A stretch of DNA of 64,000 nucleotides from contig NC_133529.1 in NCBI RefSeq assembly GCF_048544455.1, positions 56,704,271-56,768,270 of the forward strand, in the 5' to 3' direction. The stretch comes from Silene latifolia. Taxonomy: Eukaryota; Streptophyta; Magnoliopsida; Caryophyllales; Caryophyllaceae. Position numbers and translations under genes: made by a program. Positions 12,645-23,532 of this stretch are shown here, piece by piece. The stretch's first letter is position 1; every line of letters starts with the position of its first letter. Below the pieces are notes generated by a model. The model was not told the origin of the DNA, searched no databases, and was given only the letters and a program-made list of their open reading frames with translations.

Positions 12645-12728
12645 TTCTAATTTTGGTTCAATTAGCCATGTATAAAACATACGATCTAATTTTGGTTCAA
12701 TTAGCCACGTATAAAATATACGATTATC
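12645..12728. repeat. 42-bp tandem duplication
   Basis: The unit containing CTAATTTTGGTTCAATTAGC occurs twice in a row with few differences, inside the interior of the non-autonomous LTR element. Confidence 0.8.
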
Positions 12729-13769
12729 ATTTTCTCTACACCCCCACAATCAAAGATATACATACTCATCACAAATTATAAGATATCAACTCTAAACTTG
12801 ATAAATAAATTTATCAAATAAGTTGAACGTCTTCCCCCACATGTTGTCACGCCACAAATTAATGACAAACATAATCGTTCAAATAAAATATACACATTAT
12901 TCATTCATTCATCATCTCAACTTTTAGATATCATATAATAATTGACAAATTATGTTCTTCATAATCTACTTTTATAAAACTTTGACAAAAAATCATTTCC
13001 AATTTTTGTCACACATATCCAAGATACTATATCAATTTAAAACAAAATATTTAACCCCCACGTTTGGTTCATAACTCAAATATCAATTTTAGTTTATCTT
13101 ATAATCAAAACTAAATAACCAATCCAAATGTGTGAAATATTTTGTTTGATAAACATGTTGTACACATAACAATATCTTGGACACTTAATCATTCTAGCTA
13201 CTTGTCAATCAAAAATCTTGGAACAATTTCATTCACATATTCTTGAAATCAATTATCAAAGAGTAATTTTGCCAAGATTATAGACATATCATACCAAATA
13301 AAGTAGTAGCTTAAACATACAAACGATTAAGGCATATATAATTTGACCAAACCTTCATATTTATCATCATAAATATTTTAAAGGAAAGTCTCGAGAACAT
13401 ACCTTAACCACAAGAATGGAATTGAGCAACAAAATTATAGATAATACCATTCTTTTATAAGTCTTCATAAAAACTTTCAGCATACTACCATGACATTGTT
13501 GTCCATTTTAAGGATGGTAGATGACCGAATCTGCTCACGGCTTCAACTAAAAAGTTGTAGCCCTTCTTCTTAGCTTTCCAACGCCATATTACACGCCTCA
13601 AACAAAGCTCTAGAGACCGAGGTATGGCCAAAATACCAAACTGCTGTCTCACCCTCCGCGGCCTGATTCTTATACCCGAAGAACAATATTTTTGGCCAAT
13701 AGAAATATTTCCAATGACCAAAATAATGAACACAACAACAATAATAGCGATAAAATTTCGTTTCTCAAT

Positions 13770-14248
13770 TGTAGGAAATATAGTATCACTATAGGGGCGA
13801 AAATATAATTAGAAAATATTTATTGTTGTGTCGTGGTATGGAGGCCACTGAATGAGAAACGAAATCGCCCCGACTACGGTACAAATCGATGTAGGCGTCG
13901 TCCCCCAAGGTCACACAACACTCCTAAAAGTTGTGTACTCAACTATTAGGAGTTGGAACTCATATGGTATGCTCAAAATTATCATAGAGAAGGTAGTAAA
14001 GATATATGAAGATGTATATTTCTCAAATGACTACACTTCTCTATTTATAGTGGTTAATTAGCACCATAAACCACAAAATTAGTGGCCTAACCACCACCAT
14101 GAACATGGGCCAAAAAACATGGAGTTAGTGGCTATAAACATGCAAGTAGTGGAGAAAGTGTAGAGATTCTCTTACGAGGAAAATGGAAGGCTTCTCTATG
14201 ATGTAATGTATTTAGACAACATTACTAGCCTTTGCATTACTTCCAACA
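13770..14248 (-). repeat. 5' LTR of the non-autonomous element
   Basis: 479 bp, nearly identical to the copy at 10316-10794, with about three differences seen. It supplies the presumed minus-strand promoter (TATA at about 14037-14046). Confidence 0.85.
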
Positions 14249-14526
14249 CACAATACTTAAGGAAAAGTATTAAAATATGAGTAAAAGAGTTGTGTGGGGT
14301 TGGTGATAGGAGAGAGGGATGGATTATTAGTAATTAAATAAAGAATTGTTGGGCCAAAACATAAAAGAAAGTAATAAAATAAGAGTAAAAGAGTTGTGTT
14401 GGGTTTGGTGATAGGAGAGAGGAATGAATAAAATAAGAGTAAAAGTTTCTAAAAATAGAAAGGGGAACATTAGTTGAATAATCCGTTTCGGAAAAGATGG
14501 AACATTATAGTGACTGGGAGGGAGTA

Positions 14527-15069
14527 TAAGTTAATCCTTAAAAAGTAAAGCATATGGAAAGGGTAAATGTGTCAAAAACAGGTTTGAGGTCCTTAAAACT
14601 ACGAAGTAAAAATTCGGGTCCTTAAAGCTACATTATGTGATAATTCGAGTTGTATTGTTTACTCGTATTTAAGGATGTCCTCCCCTCCTCACGAAGTGAC
14701 GGGCTCGAAAACTAGACGGACTAGTTTTTTTGGTTGGTAAGGAAGCGGATCTTCTAGGCGAGAAATTGATGTTACACACGTTGCACATTTTCTCCCACAT
14801 CAAATTGAAGTAACCCCCCAAAATCAAAAAAGTCATCGTCTCGTTCAAGTAACCACATCCCATTTCCCAAATCAAATCCAAAAACACACGAAAATTCAAT
14901 TCTCCCAAATTATTAACTTCCACCCTCGATTTCTTCGCCTTCCTCATAATCTATCAACAACAACAAAACTACCTGCGGATTTTCCAGATTTCGATTTCAC
15001 TGGATCTTGCTTTCATATAAAATAGTTTTTAAAAAAAATTAAAATCGGCGCCATTATCGCGGTTTCGAG
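14527..15069 (+). promoter_or_regulatory. Upstream region and 5' UTR of the VAP27-like gene
   Basis: This 540-bp stretch between the MITE and the VAP27 start codon must hold the promoter and leader. The last 130 bases (from about 14950) have the CAACAACAACAAAAC texture of a plant 5' leader. I could not fix a TATA box or start site. Confidence 0.45.
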
Positions 15070-18000
15070 ATGATCACAGGCGAGCTTCTCAACATCGAAC
15101 CTCTCGAGCTCCAATTTTCATGTATTAATTCAATTCTCTCTTTTTTAAACATTATTTGTTTTGATTTTTCGATAAAGTTGTGTTTTGTGTTTGATCTACG
15201 GTTTGTTGATTTGTGATTATTTTGATTTGTTTCGTTTTTGTTGATTTAGTTGAGCTAAAGAAGCAGGCTTCGTGTTCGCTTCAATTATCAAACAAAACTG
15301 AGAATTATGTTGCATTCAAGGTAATAATTTTGTTTGATTGATTTGTTTAATTTGATGTTGTGTGATTTGAGGTAGTGTAATTGAGATTAGGTTTGTTATG
15401 TGGAAATTTAGGTTAAAACGACGAATCCGAAGAAATACTGCGTTCGTCCGAATACTGGCGTTGTTTCGCCTCGTTCCACGTGTGATGTTGTAGGTGTGTA
15501 TCATTTCTGTCTTTGTGAGTGCATTTAGGTTATGATTCTTCCGTTTCATTTGATTGTATACATTTTCAAAAAAGGCGAGGGAGATTGTTTATTTGAATCG
15601 ATTTGGCTTAGAATTTTTCAAAAAGAACATGTGAGGGAAATTTGAATTCGTATACAATCAAAAATAAAAGTATGGAAAAGAGGAAAGTATTAATTCTCTT
15701 CATTTCATTTTGTGATGTGTTTTATTTGATGATTTGTTGGTGGATTGATTTGCATGTGTTTGTGTATGATGGAATGTAGTAACTATGCAAGCGCAAAAGG
15801 AGGCCCCGGCTGATTTGCAATGCAAGGATAAATTTCTTCTTCAGAGTGTAATTGCGCCACATGGGGTGACCGTTAAAGATATTACTCCGGAAATGGTACT
15901 TATTTGTCGATACTGTAGTTGTTCTATGTCTCATCCTATAATTGTTGTCGTGCATCTGAATTACGGTACATGGTTAATTGAATATAGCTTTGCATCACAA
16001 CGTTTTCGAATGTTTTGGATATTGATATTTTTAGTAGCAAGATTGTTTGGGAATTATTAATTGGTTATTATGTCGTGATTATTTTGTTGGTGAATTCAGT
16101 TTAGCAAGGAGGCAGGACATGTGGTCGAGGAGTGTAAATTGAAAGTTGTTTATGTTTCCCCACAACCCCCCTCACCAGTTCCAGAAGGCGAAGAGGAAGG
16201 GGGATCTCCGAGGGCCGATAATGGACATCTGAGTGGTGTTGAGTCTCTTGCTGTGAGTATTTTCCATGAGTCATCATTATCTATGGCTTCCTACTTTTTT
16301 TGGTTGTTAATGCTGATCTTATAGTGTCTGCTCTTAACGAAAATTGCAGGCATGCGATTCTCAGGATAGATCGACAGAGGTACAATTGATTTCTTAAACG
16401 ATCATTGTTTGCTTATGAGCTAGCCATCTCTTCAATTGTGTTTTCTTTTGTTCATGAATTGGTTACAATCGTGTAGGTTTTTTTTTTTTTTAATTATTAT
16501 TATTATTATTATTACTATTTTAATTTTTTTATAGTTCTAGAACAAAATTACATGATTAGGTCTTTTGTCTTATCATCTATAAATGTAGTATTGAAATAAA
16601 TATAAAGTTTTCCATTGCGTTTTATATGAATGACTAATGATCTATGCATTATATCGGTCTTCCACGTACTCGGCTTCATTATTACTGACTCACGAAGTCA
16701 CGATGGCGCCTTCATTTGTGTATTTAACGGTTTAACCTACATGAGTTATTGATGCTAGTTATGTCAATCATTGGTAGCACAATGAGCAAGTTTCTCTATA
16801 TATGACGTCCTTCGGTTTTACTGACTCTGTATGATGGCGTTCTTTTTTACTGACTACAATAATCTGCTTAGACTTGAAGCCAGAAATCTGTCAAGCATTG
16901 GTAGCACAATGAGCAAGTTCCTCTACAGTAACAGAAAGAATTTCGGTTATAACCAGATTGTTTTACAGCAAAAATTTCTGTCATTGTTCAAAATTCAAAT
17001 GCGTCTGCCTTAACATTTTAACATTTTGATAATTAATTTACCAATTTTTAACCAGTGCCTGGTAGAAGGCCTGTGGTATACTCGTAGTAGTGTTCCTTTT
17101 GAGAGTGAGTGAGCTACCGTCTTTATTCTGATTTACCCTTAGCGTAAAGGGTAAGGTCTGTTTATGTGTACCTTTTTGTTTCACTTGTCATCTCATACTC
17201 TATTGGGGCTGGCCGACGGGTAAATAATGGGATCTGATGTGGCGGGTGCTGCGAGGCCCTCACTGATGCTAATCTGTTAGATATTGTCTGAAGTTGTGAA
17301 TGGGCGAATTTGTATTTAAAGTAGCTTTTTTTTAACAACCTACTAGTTGTTAATCATAATGATGTTGTCCACTTTGCTAAAAAAGTGAGATTTGTTGAGG
17401 TTTAATTGTTTGACTGTGTTGACTCCCTTACGCCTTTCTGGCTGTTTGCATCATTGCTTGTAACTGAGGTAAATGACAGAAATTGTTGTTCAAATTGCTT
17501 ATAGTGGATCTAACAGACTTTAGGATTACATCGCAGCTGTGGGGTTGATATAATTCTCTGTGGGTTTTTTTGGCGTCTGAATTGTTGAGCACTGAACTTG
17601 TATATGAATAGATCACCAGTACTCAAGTTGCTAATCCAAGGCTGTTCCATGAGAATGGGAATGGTTGTTAAAAAGACACTTGGACTTGTTCTTTAATATA
17701 TAGCTGCTATCTTTGTCTTGACCCTGGGTTGGGATCGTAATCTTTGAGTTTCTATCATGAAACAATTACACAGCAGATCCCTTGAGACCTATTGTTGGAA
17801 TTTGACACTTAATTGTGTAACTTAACTTTTTAAGTTACATTAGTTTATGTTTATTACATATTAAATGTAATTAAACTAAGAGGGAGTTATAGTGGGCATA
17901 TGCATTAGTTGCTAAGGGAAGTTTGAAGTCACGTAAGTTGTATAAATAGGCTTATGTATAATGCATTATATTGTTTAGTCTTGTGCTCTTATTGAGAGCT

Positions 18001-19910
18001 ACAAGGTCTCACCATATGAGAGTAATTCTCTCACATCCTCCCCCACAATTATAAAAGTGTATCACTCCAATTTATACAAATGATCTATGTTAGTGTCTTT
18101 TGGGTCCACGATACTTCCGCTGCCCAAATTCTAACACCTATCTTATATAGGTTGATAATTTTTGTCAAATGTCACACAATCATGAAAGTGTGCCACTTAT
18201 TCGCTAAGAAAGTATATCTTTGTATCAAGTGTATTGACAAAGGGTGCATCATGTAGTTTTGGATGGGAAGTATGATCTCTTAGTTTCATGCTACTCATAC
18301 GAAAGTGAATTAGATGTATGGGTGCTTTGTAGGAAGGAATTTAAGGTTCTTTAGTATTTTACATTAGGCCACTTCTGTAACAGGCCAACTAGTAGCACAT
18401 AACGCTTGCTGCTTTTGTCTTAGATATCATGCCTTGTTTTTTTTCCCATGCTGTCTTAACTCCAACGTAAGAAGTAAGCTGTTTTTGCTTCCCGGCAAAG
18501 CTTTCACTTTGACAACCCATAAGTGGCCCTTGTGAATTCCAGTTCTTGTGGGGTTTTTTTTTTCCTTTTTTAAAATATTGATTTTATCTGCATACATGCT
18601 TTCATTTGTGGTATATAGACCGCTAGCCAACTTAATCATTATATGTTATGTTCTCTGAGATAAATAGTCTGACTTCCGACAGCCAATGAGCTATTGTTGC
18701 TATATGTGTTTCTTAGCTATGTTACTCTTTGCCAACAATTTCAGGCAAAAGCTCTGATTGCGAAGCTGACCGAAGAGAAAAAAGCTGCAATTCAACAAAA
18801 TAATAAACTGCGCCAGGAGCTGGTTAGAGCCTATTCTTGTCCCTTATAATTGTCATGATATTGTGATTTGGCTCATGAAATTGTGATTTGTGTTGTTAAG
18901 TCATCATTATATTGCATTCTTGTAATAAGGATGATTTCTGATTTGTCCACCAAATTGTCTGATTATCTGTGTCTCTGTCACTTTATGCTTGTGTTAGCCT
19001 GACTTTCTTTCTGAGCTTACTCTGAACGATGTCTCCAACTTGCGGATCTCAGCTTTTCTCCAATGTCTCCTGTATGAGAGTACCCAAACCATTGGCTTGG
19101 GGCGCCCTCTCTTTAATTGAACAACTTCTTTTACCTGTATTTACGTGCTTGTTCTTGTTGAGATGTGAACTTCTGGCATCATTTGCTCGGAAGAATTCCA
19201 GTTCCTTGGAATTTTGTAACGGATATTATCTGTGCTCCTACCTCTTCTTTAATGCTTGACACTTTTTAAATATCCTGTCCCGTCTTTCTCCTGTGTTAAG
19301 GAACATCTTACTACCCTCTATTGGTGGGCTGGGTAAGATGGAGGGGGTATATAGTGAGTAGGGCCATGTGAAATGTCCATCAACAAGAAGATAGAATGCT
19401 CGTGTAAACATTTTGTGTCTTGATATTGTCTTCCAAGCTACTAATTTGATTTGCTATGTCTTGATATTTTCTTCTCAGTTATTGATCTGACCCGCCCTTG
19501 ACTGTCAAGGGTTTTCTGCCTTGCTTGTGGGTCATACTGTGAGTACTGTTGTGTTTAAAGTGGTAACTTACCAGAAAAAATAATTGAGGTGCGGGTGAGT
19601 GGAAAAAAGTTTCATTAAAATTACCCCCTCTTTACAAGCGGTAACTTTATCAACATACAATGGTCATGCTTCTGTGCTTCGTTGAAGTTGTTCTTTCCGA
19701 CAGTTATATATTTCTGATTTACATTGGTAGCTAGCTAAGTTGGACTACAGTCTTATTGTCAACACAATCTTACGATCTATGTAAAATTTTCTACTGCAGG
19801 AACTTTTGAAGCGAGAGGCTAGCAAAGGCAAAGGAGGAGTTTCCCTCATGCTTGTCATGTTAGTCGGCTTGATCGGGATAATTCTGGGCTATATCTTGAA
19901 GAAGGCATGA
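15070..19910 (+). CDS. VAP27-type vesicle-associated membrane protein (VAMP-associated protein)
   Basis: The product is an ER tail-anchored VAP protein that binds FFAT-like motifs and tethers the ER to the plasma membrane and cytoskeleton in plants; this role is family knowledge. Eight exons fit with GT-AG introns: 15070-15121, 15250-15320, 15412-15493, 15780-15895, 16100-16252, 16350-16379, 18745-18822 and 19800-19910, 693 bp, 230 residues, the usual family length. The MSP domain covers about residues 5-127 and includes the conserved NKTENYVAFKVKTTNPKKY and VRPNTGVVSPRSTCDV blocks. A charged, proline-rich linker follows, then a coiled coil (about 168-200) and a C-terminal membrane anchor (about 208-226) ending LKKA. 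The start MITGELLNIEPLELQF matches the typical MxTGxLLxIxPxELxF start of plant VAP27 proteins. All splice phases are consistent. Intron 6 (16380-18744) is enlarged and holds a solo LTR. Orthology to a particular Arabidopsis VAP27 (PVA11/12-like) is not settled here. Confidence 0.95.
17794..18136 (+). mobile_element. Solo LTR in intron 6 of the VAP27-like gene
   Basis: This 343-bp unit starts TGTTGGAATTTGACAC and ends AATTCTAACA. It is flanked by the 5-bp direct repeat CCTAT (17789-17793 and 18137-18141). A TATA-like TATAAATAGG lies near 17941. No interior or second LTR is present, so it is a solo LTR left by recombination between the two LTRs of a copia-type element. It lies in the same orientation as the host gene, away from the splice sites. 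Confidence 0.9.
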
Positions 19911-20618
19911 TGTAGCGCTGGATTTCAAGTAACCCTTTTATATCTTATTATTGTTGCTCTAGCTGTATTATTTGCATCGATGATTGGAGAACTCACCGAT
20001 AAGAGTGACGATACTTGGCCTTTGAGCCCGTGACTGTTCTCTAAAAGAGACGGAGAAAATGTCGGATTAGGTGGTGTTCATTTGTCTGTAGTTACTTACC
20101 TGAGTCACACTACAATTACTGAAGACTAAGTTTTTCCGTGAGACCACCAATGTTTTTACGGTCAAATGTTTCTTTGCTAATGTAATACCTTCATATTTCG
20201 TTTTGGCGATTGTTTTGCGCCACAGCTTCGGCATGTGAAAATAGAGATTTTCTTTTCTTTGCAGATTTATACAGTACTATAATCGCCACCTTAGGTCTTG
20301 TTTACGAACAAATAACGAGCGTTTTAGATAATGAGGTCTGTTCATGCCAATAGTTTAGATCCCACAGAGAAGCGGCCACAAACTCTTGAGATCTGACTGA
20401 TCGACCATTTGAGTTTTCTTTCTTTCCTGCTTCCGTAGTCCTGTAGTATACAATAGTAATTGTGGGGCCGCTTTTTTTTTATTATTATTATTATTTTAAA
20501 ATAGATTTATTTATAAATTCAATACATACGAAAGATATGATTATTAAATTCTGAAACAATATTCTGAATGGAAGTATTTTTTTGCTATAAAGTCACCGAT
20601 ACGATTTGAATCATTGTA
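19911..20618 (+). other. 3' UTR and downstream flank of the VAP27-like gene
   Basis: The sequence after the stop codon is probably 3' UTR to around 20250, judged only by texture. No clear AATAAA signal was fixed. The rest, with an AT-rich run near 20468-20495, is intergenic. Confidence 0.4.
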
Positions 20619-20876
20619 CTCCCTCCATTCAACTTCACTTTGCATGTTTCTCTTTTGCACACTATTCACAAGCGGACATTCAACTTCAATTTTCTCTCGA
20701 TACATAAGTTAAAATATATTCATGTGGGATTTTATTTGATTCGTCTTCAAGAGTACATTAAAAATATCTAACTTTTATAATTTTTGTAAATAAGTAGCTA
20801 AAGATATTTATCGTGTAAAAGTCGTGTTGGCAAATGTAATAAAGCAAACATGTAAAGTGGAGTTGAAGGAAGGGAG
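20619..20876. mobile_element. Stowaway-like MITE, 258 bp
   Basis: The ends CTCCCTCCATTCAACTTCAC and, reversed, CTCCCTTCCTTCAACTCCAC form an inverted repeat, with TA outside both ends (20617-20618 and 20877-20878). It matches the 259-bp element at 25319-25577 in length and internal phrases (GTAAATAAGTAGC..., AAAGATAT..., TAATAAAGCAAACATGT). Confidence 0.85.
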
Positions 20877-20978
20877 TAGTACATTTGTGCTCATCTTCAT
20901 GATATATTTCATCACTGAATAAAAAAACGCTAATCTTTTACGACACGGGTCTCATATTTGTAATAGAAAAAAAAAAAG

Positions 20979-21153
20979 CAATTTGCCAATTAGTCTCACT
21001 ATAGATAGATATATCCGTCTAAAGTTAAAGATGGGTCAAATATGTTTAAAGTGATGACATTTATGAGCCCCACCATGCAACTTGTTGCTTATTTTATGTT
21101 TAAAGTGGATGGATATTTAGCTCGAATATCTCCGTCTATAATGAGAATTTGTG
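20979..21153. mobile_element. Mutator-like MITE, about 175 bp
   Basis: The ends share the TCATTATAGACGG-type inverted repeat also found at 35522-40607 and 52429-52610. Flanks of AAAAAAAAG (20970-20978) and AAAAAAGAG (21154-21162) could be a 9-bp target duplication with one change, but they are low-complexity, so the boundaries are tentative. Confidence 0.55.
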
Positions 21154-21162
21154 AAAAAAGAG

Positions 21163-23532
21163 ACCAACTCAGTTGTGGAGAGTATAAAAAGTGCCCCCGT
21201 TTTACCCGTTCAAGACTTCATGAAATCGCAAGTATGTTCCTTAAAATTCGACTTGTGAATAATCTTGTCTCTAGCAATATCTGACTATCTTCCACAAATT
21301 CCTATTTAAGATGGACATGTATTCGGCTTGGATTTCAAATTTAAAGAGACAAAATGCAGGGTAAATTAGGGAAGGCATGTAATGCAAGTAGGAGGTGGGA
21401 AGGTAAGGGTACAATATGGTGAAAGGGACAAGCTATAAAGATTTGATGAATCAGTGAAGTATGCCATTGGTATTTGGTACTTTGCCTTCTCTTTGGATCT
21501 CCGCGCATTTAACTGCGGCATTGATATATGATCCCCACACACCCTTTGACAGAATCAAATTTTTGGGTCTCATCGTCTTATTTTTTGAACGAATCAGATT
21601 TACGAGTATGCCAGCTATTTGCCATACTTGCAATGAATCTCTCTCGTTTAACACTTTTTTTTTAATAAATCTGTTTTAAGATAGACACATTGTTTTTTCT
21701 TTGTTCTCTATTAAAAAAACGCTTAAACATCAGGAATAATTTTTATGTCGGAATAGCAGCAGCGGGAGAGTAAAATCAAAGTCGGAAACATCCTTTGAAG
21801 GATTTAATAGATACCATTTGAAGAAGCGAATTCGAGACAACTGGCAAACTTTTACACGACTAAGGCCGTGTTATTTTGGGCTTAATTTCAGTTCAATTCA
21901 GCTCAATTTAACTTAGATATATAGTTTAGTCCAACTCCATTAAATTCAATTTTGTTCGGTTCAATAAATTCACCAGTTTAGCTTAACTTTGCTCCATTTC
22001 AGCCTAAAAGAAAAGGGTTTCAATTATCACAACTCAAGAGTATTGTAACGGAAAAACAAGCAAGTTTTAACGCCCTCCGGCGGTTTTGATTTTGACACAA
22101 TTCCTCTACAATTTCTTGAAAAGGTCTTCTAAGAACATTCGTGAGAGTGAAAATGTGAGGGGAAATTTTCCTAGAACAAAGATACTGGATGACAGTGCAT
22201 TATTAATCCTCCATAATATACTTCACACGAGTAGTTGGCCATGCCAAATAACCAAACACTAGTACTGTACTACCATATCGATCTTGGTGGTCCATTACCC
22301 CACTATTACAAGCCGATTGCGACTTATTATGTACTTATTATGTGATCTAGTATCTATTAGCCCCGTCTTAAGGTTTAAGATGGATACCTTTGTCTTGAAC
22401 AAAAAATTGTTTTTTGTTTTTTTCAAAGGTTCTTTATCTATCTACATCATCGTCTATCAAATTTTTCTGGTGTTCTATTTTAATCCAAGCAAGTTCATCG
22501 AATTGTAACTGATTATACTAATCAACTAACCATGCATGAACGAACACGAAAGCTCAGGCTAAGCTTGGGGTGTACGAGATGTGTATTATGTTTGCTTGAG
22601 AATTGAGATGAAGTGATTGTTAAGATTCCTTTTTTATGATCCCAAAGGTTTGAGCCATGCATCAATTTTCCAATCTGCTACAGGATTACTAGAAGTTGAA
22701 TCAATAAGGCATCTAATAAAGCCTACGAGACTGTAAGTCGACATGACCGCAACACCATTGTATGTTTTTTCGTAGAAGTTATCATTTGCGCTACTCGGAA
22801 TGTTATGTTCAACTAGTGAAAGAGTTGATCCTAAAAGGCGCTATTTTACACAACGTCCACACCTAAGTTCCTTGTTAGAAAACAATTTTTACCTCCAAAT
22901 TTACATGCATAACTAACCGTAATAAATTTTGAATATAATTTCTCACTCGAATAAATTATTGAAACAAAGAGATAAAGCTAAGCTCAAACACATACGATTT
23001 GAATTAACAGTAAGAAAAAATGATTGAAGATGATATTCTATTCACCAATAATGAACTTTGAATATGACTTAATTAATTAATTAATTAAAATGCACAAACT
23101 AAACAGAAATGTACACTTAAAAACACATGATTAAAAAAAAAAAAAAAAAAAGAAATGGAAAAAAAACTCTATACATACACAGTAGCTACAATTTGATCTT
23201 TTTACAGTCCTTTATTTGGTTCTAGTATCTGACTACTGACTGAGTAATTAGAGACTCATTAACTCATATTTTTACATTTTTTACCCCACCACCTAGTATT
23301 TACATACATATATATATATATTCACCATTAATCCATCCACCAACCCAAACTTAACTGCGAGGATAACCTCAACTCACGTGCGGTCAATCCTCCACGCCCA
23401 AGTTTTTTCAATTGCACACCCCCGTTGACTTCACTGACTTACCTTCATAAGTCAACTCCCTTAACTTAAAAGCACACTACCATATACATAGTACACTGTA
23501 TATATATATATGTGAGAGGGTAATATCTAGTT
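21163..23532. other. Intergenic, no gene seen; decayed MITE-like segment at 21868-22020
   Basis: No coding region is supported. A segment at about 21868-22020 begins GGCCGTGTTATTTTGGGCTT and ends with a near-complement (GCCTAAAAGAAAAGGG), with repeated TTCAGTTCAATTCAGCTCAA-like phrases. It resembles decayed Harbinger-type MITEs but lacks a clear target duplication. Simple sequence occurs at 23063-23080 (AATT repeats), 23130-23151 (A run) and 23305-23320 (TA repeats). The last few hundred bases are probably the 3' UTR of the protease gene. Confidence 0.4.

Larger units (their letters stand above)
10316..14248 (-). mobile_element. Non-autonomous LTR retrotransposon (LARD-like), nested in a MITE
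   Basis: Two 479-bp LTRs (10316-10794, 13770-14248) flank a 2,975-bp interior, and the duplicated target CACAA lies on both sides (10311-10315, 14249-14253). Only about three LTR differences were seen, so the insertion is fairly recent. The purine run GTGGGGGA on the minus strand, next to the left LTR, and a minus-strand TATA (CTATAAATAG) in each LTR give minus orientation. The LTR start TGTTGGAAGTAATGC on the minus strand is copia-like. I recognise no gag or pol domain, so it must depend on another element. No tRNA primer site was recognised at the expected place. Confidence 0.85.
10272..14524. mobile_element. Stowaway-like MITE split by an LTR retrotransposon
   Basis: The left arm 10272-10315 begins CTCCCTCTCAGTCGCTATAT. 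The right arm 14254-14524 ends with the near-complement, reversed CTCCCTCCCAGTCACTATAA. TA is present outside both ends (10270-10271 and 14525-14526). Without the inserted element and one target duplication the MITE is about 315 bp. The right arm holds a partial internal duplication around GAGTAAAAGAGTTGTGT (near 14280 and 14383). The MITE is older than the retrotransposon inside it. Confidence 0.8.

Noticed and set aside
17040-17330. SINE-like phrase AAGGGTAAGGTCTG in VAP27 intron 6
   Set aside because: No A and B boxes, tail or target duplication could be shown, so a SINE is not supported.
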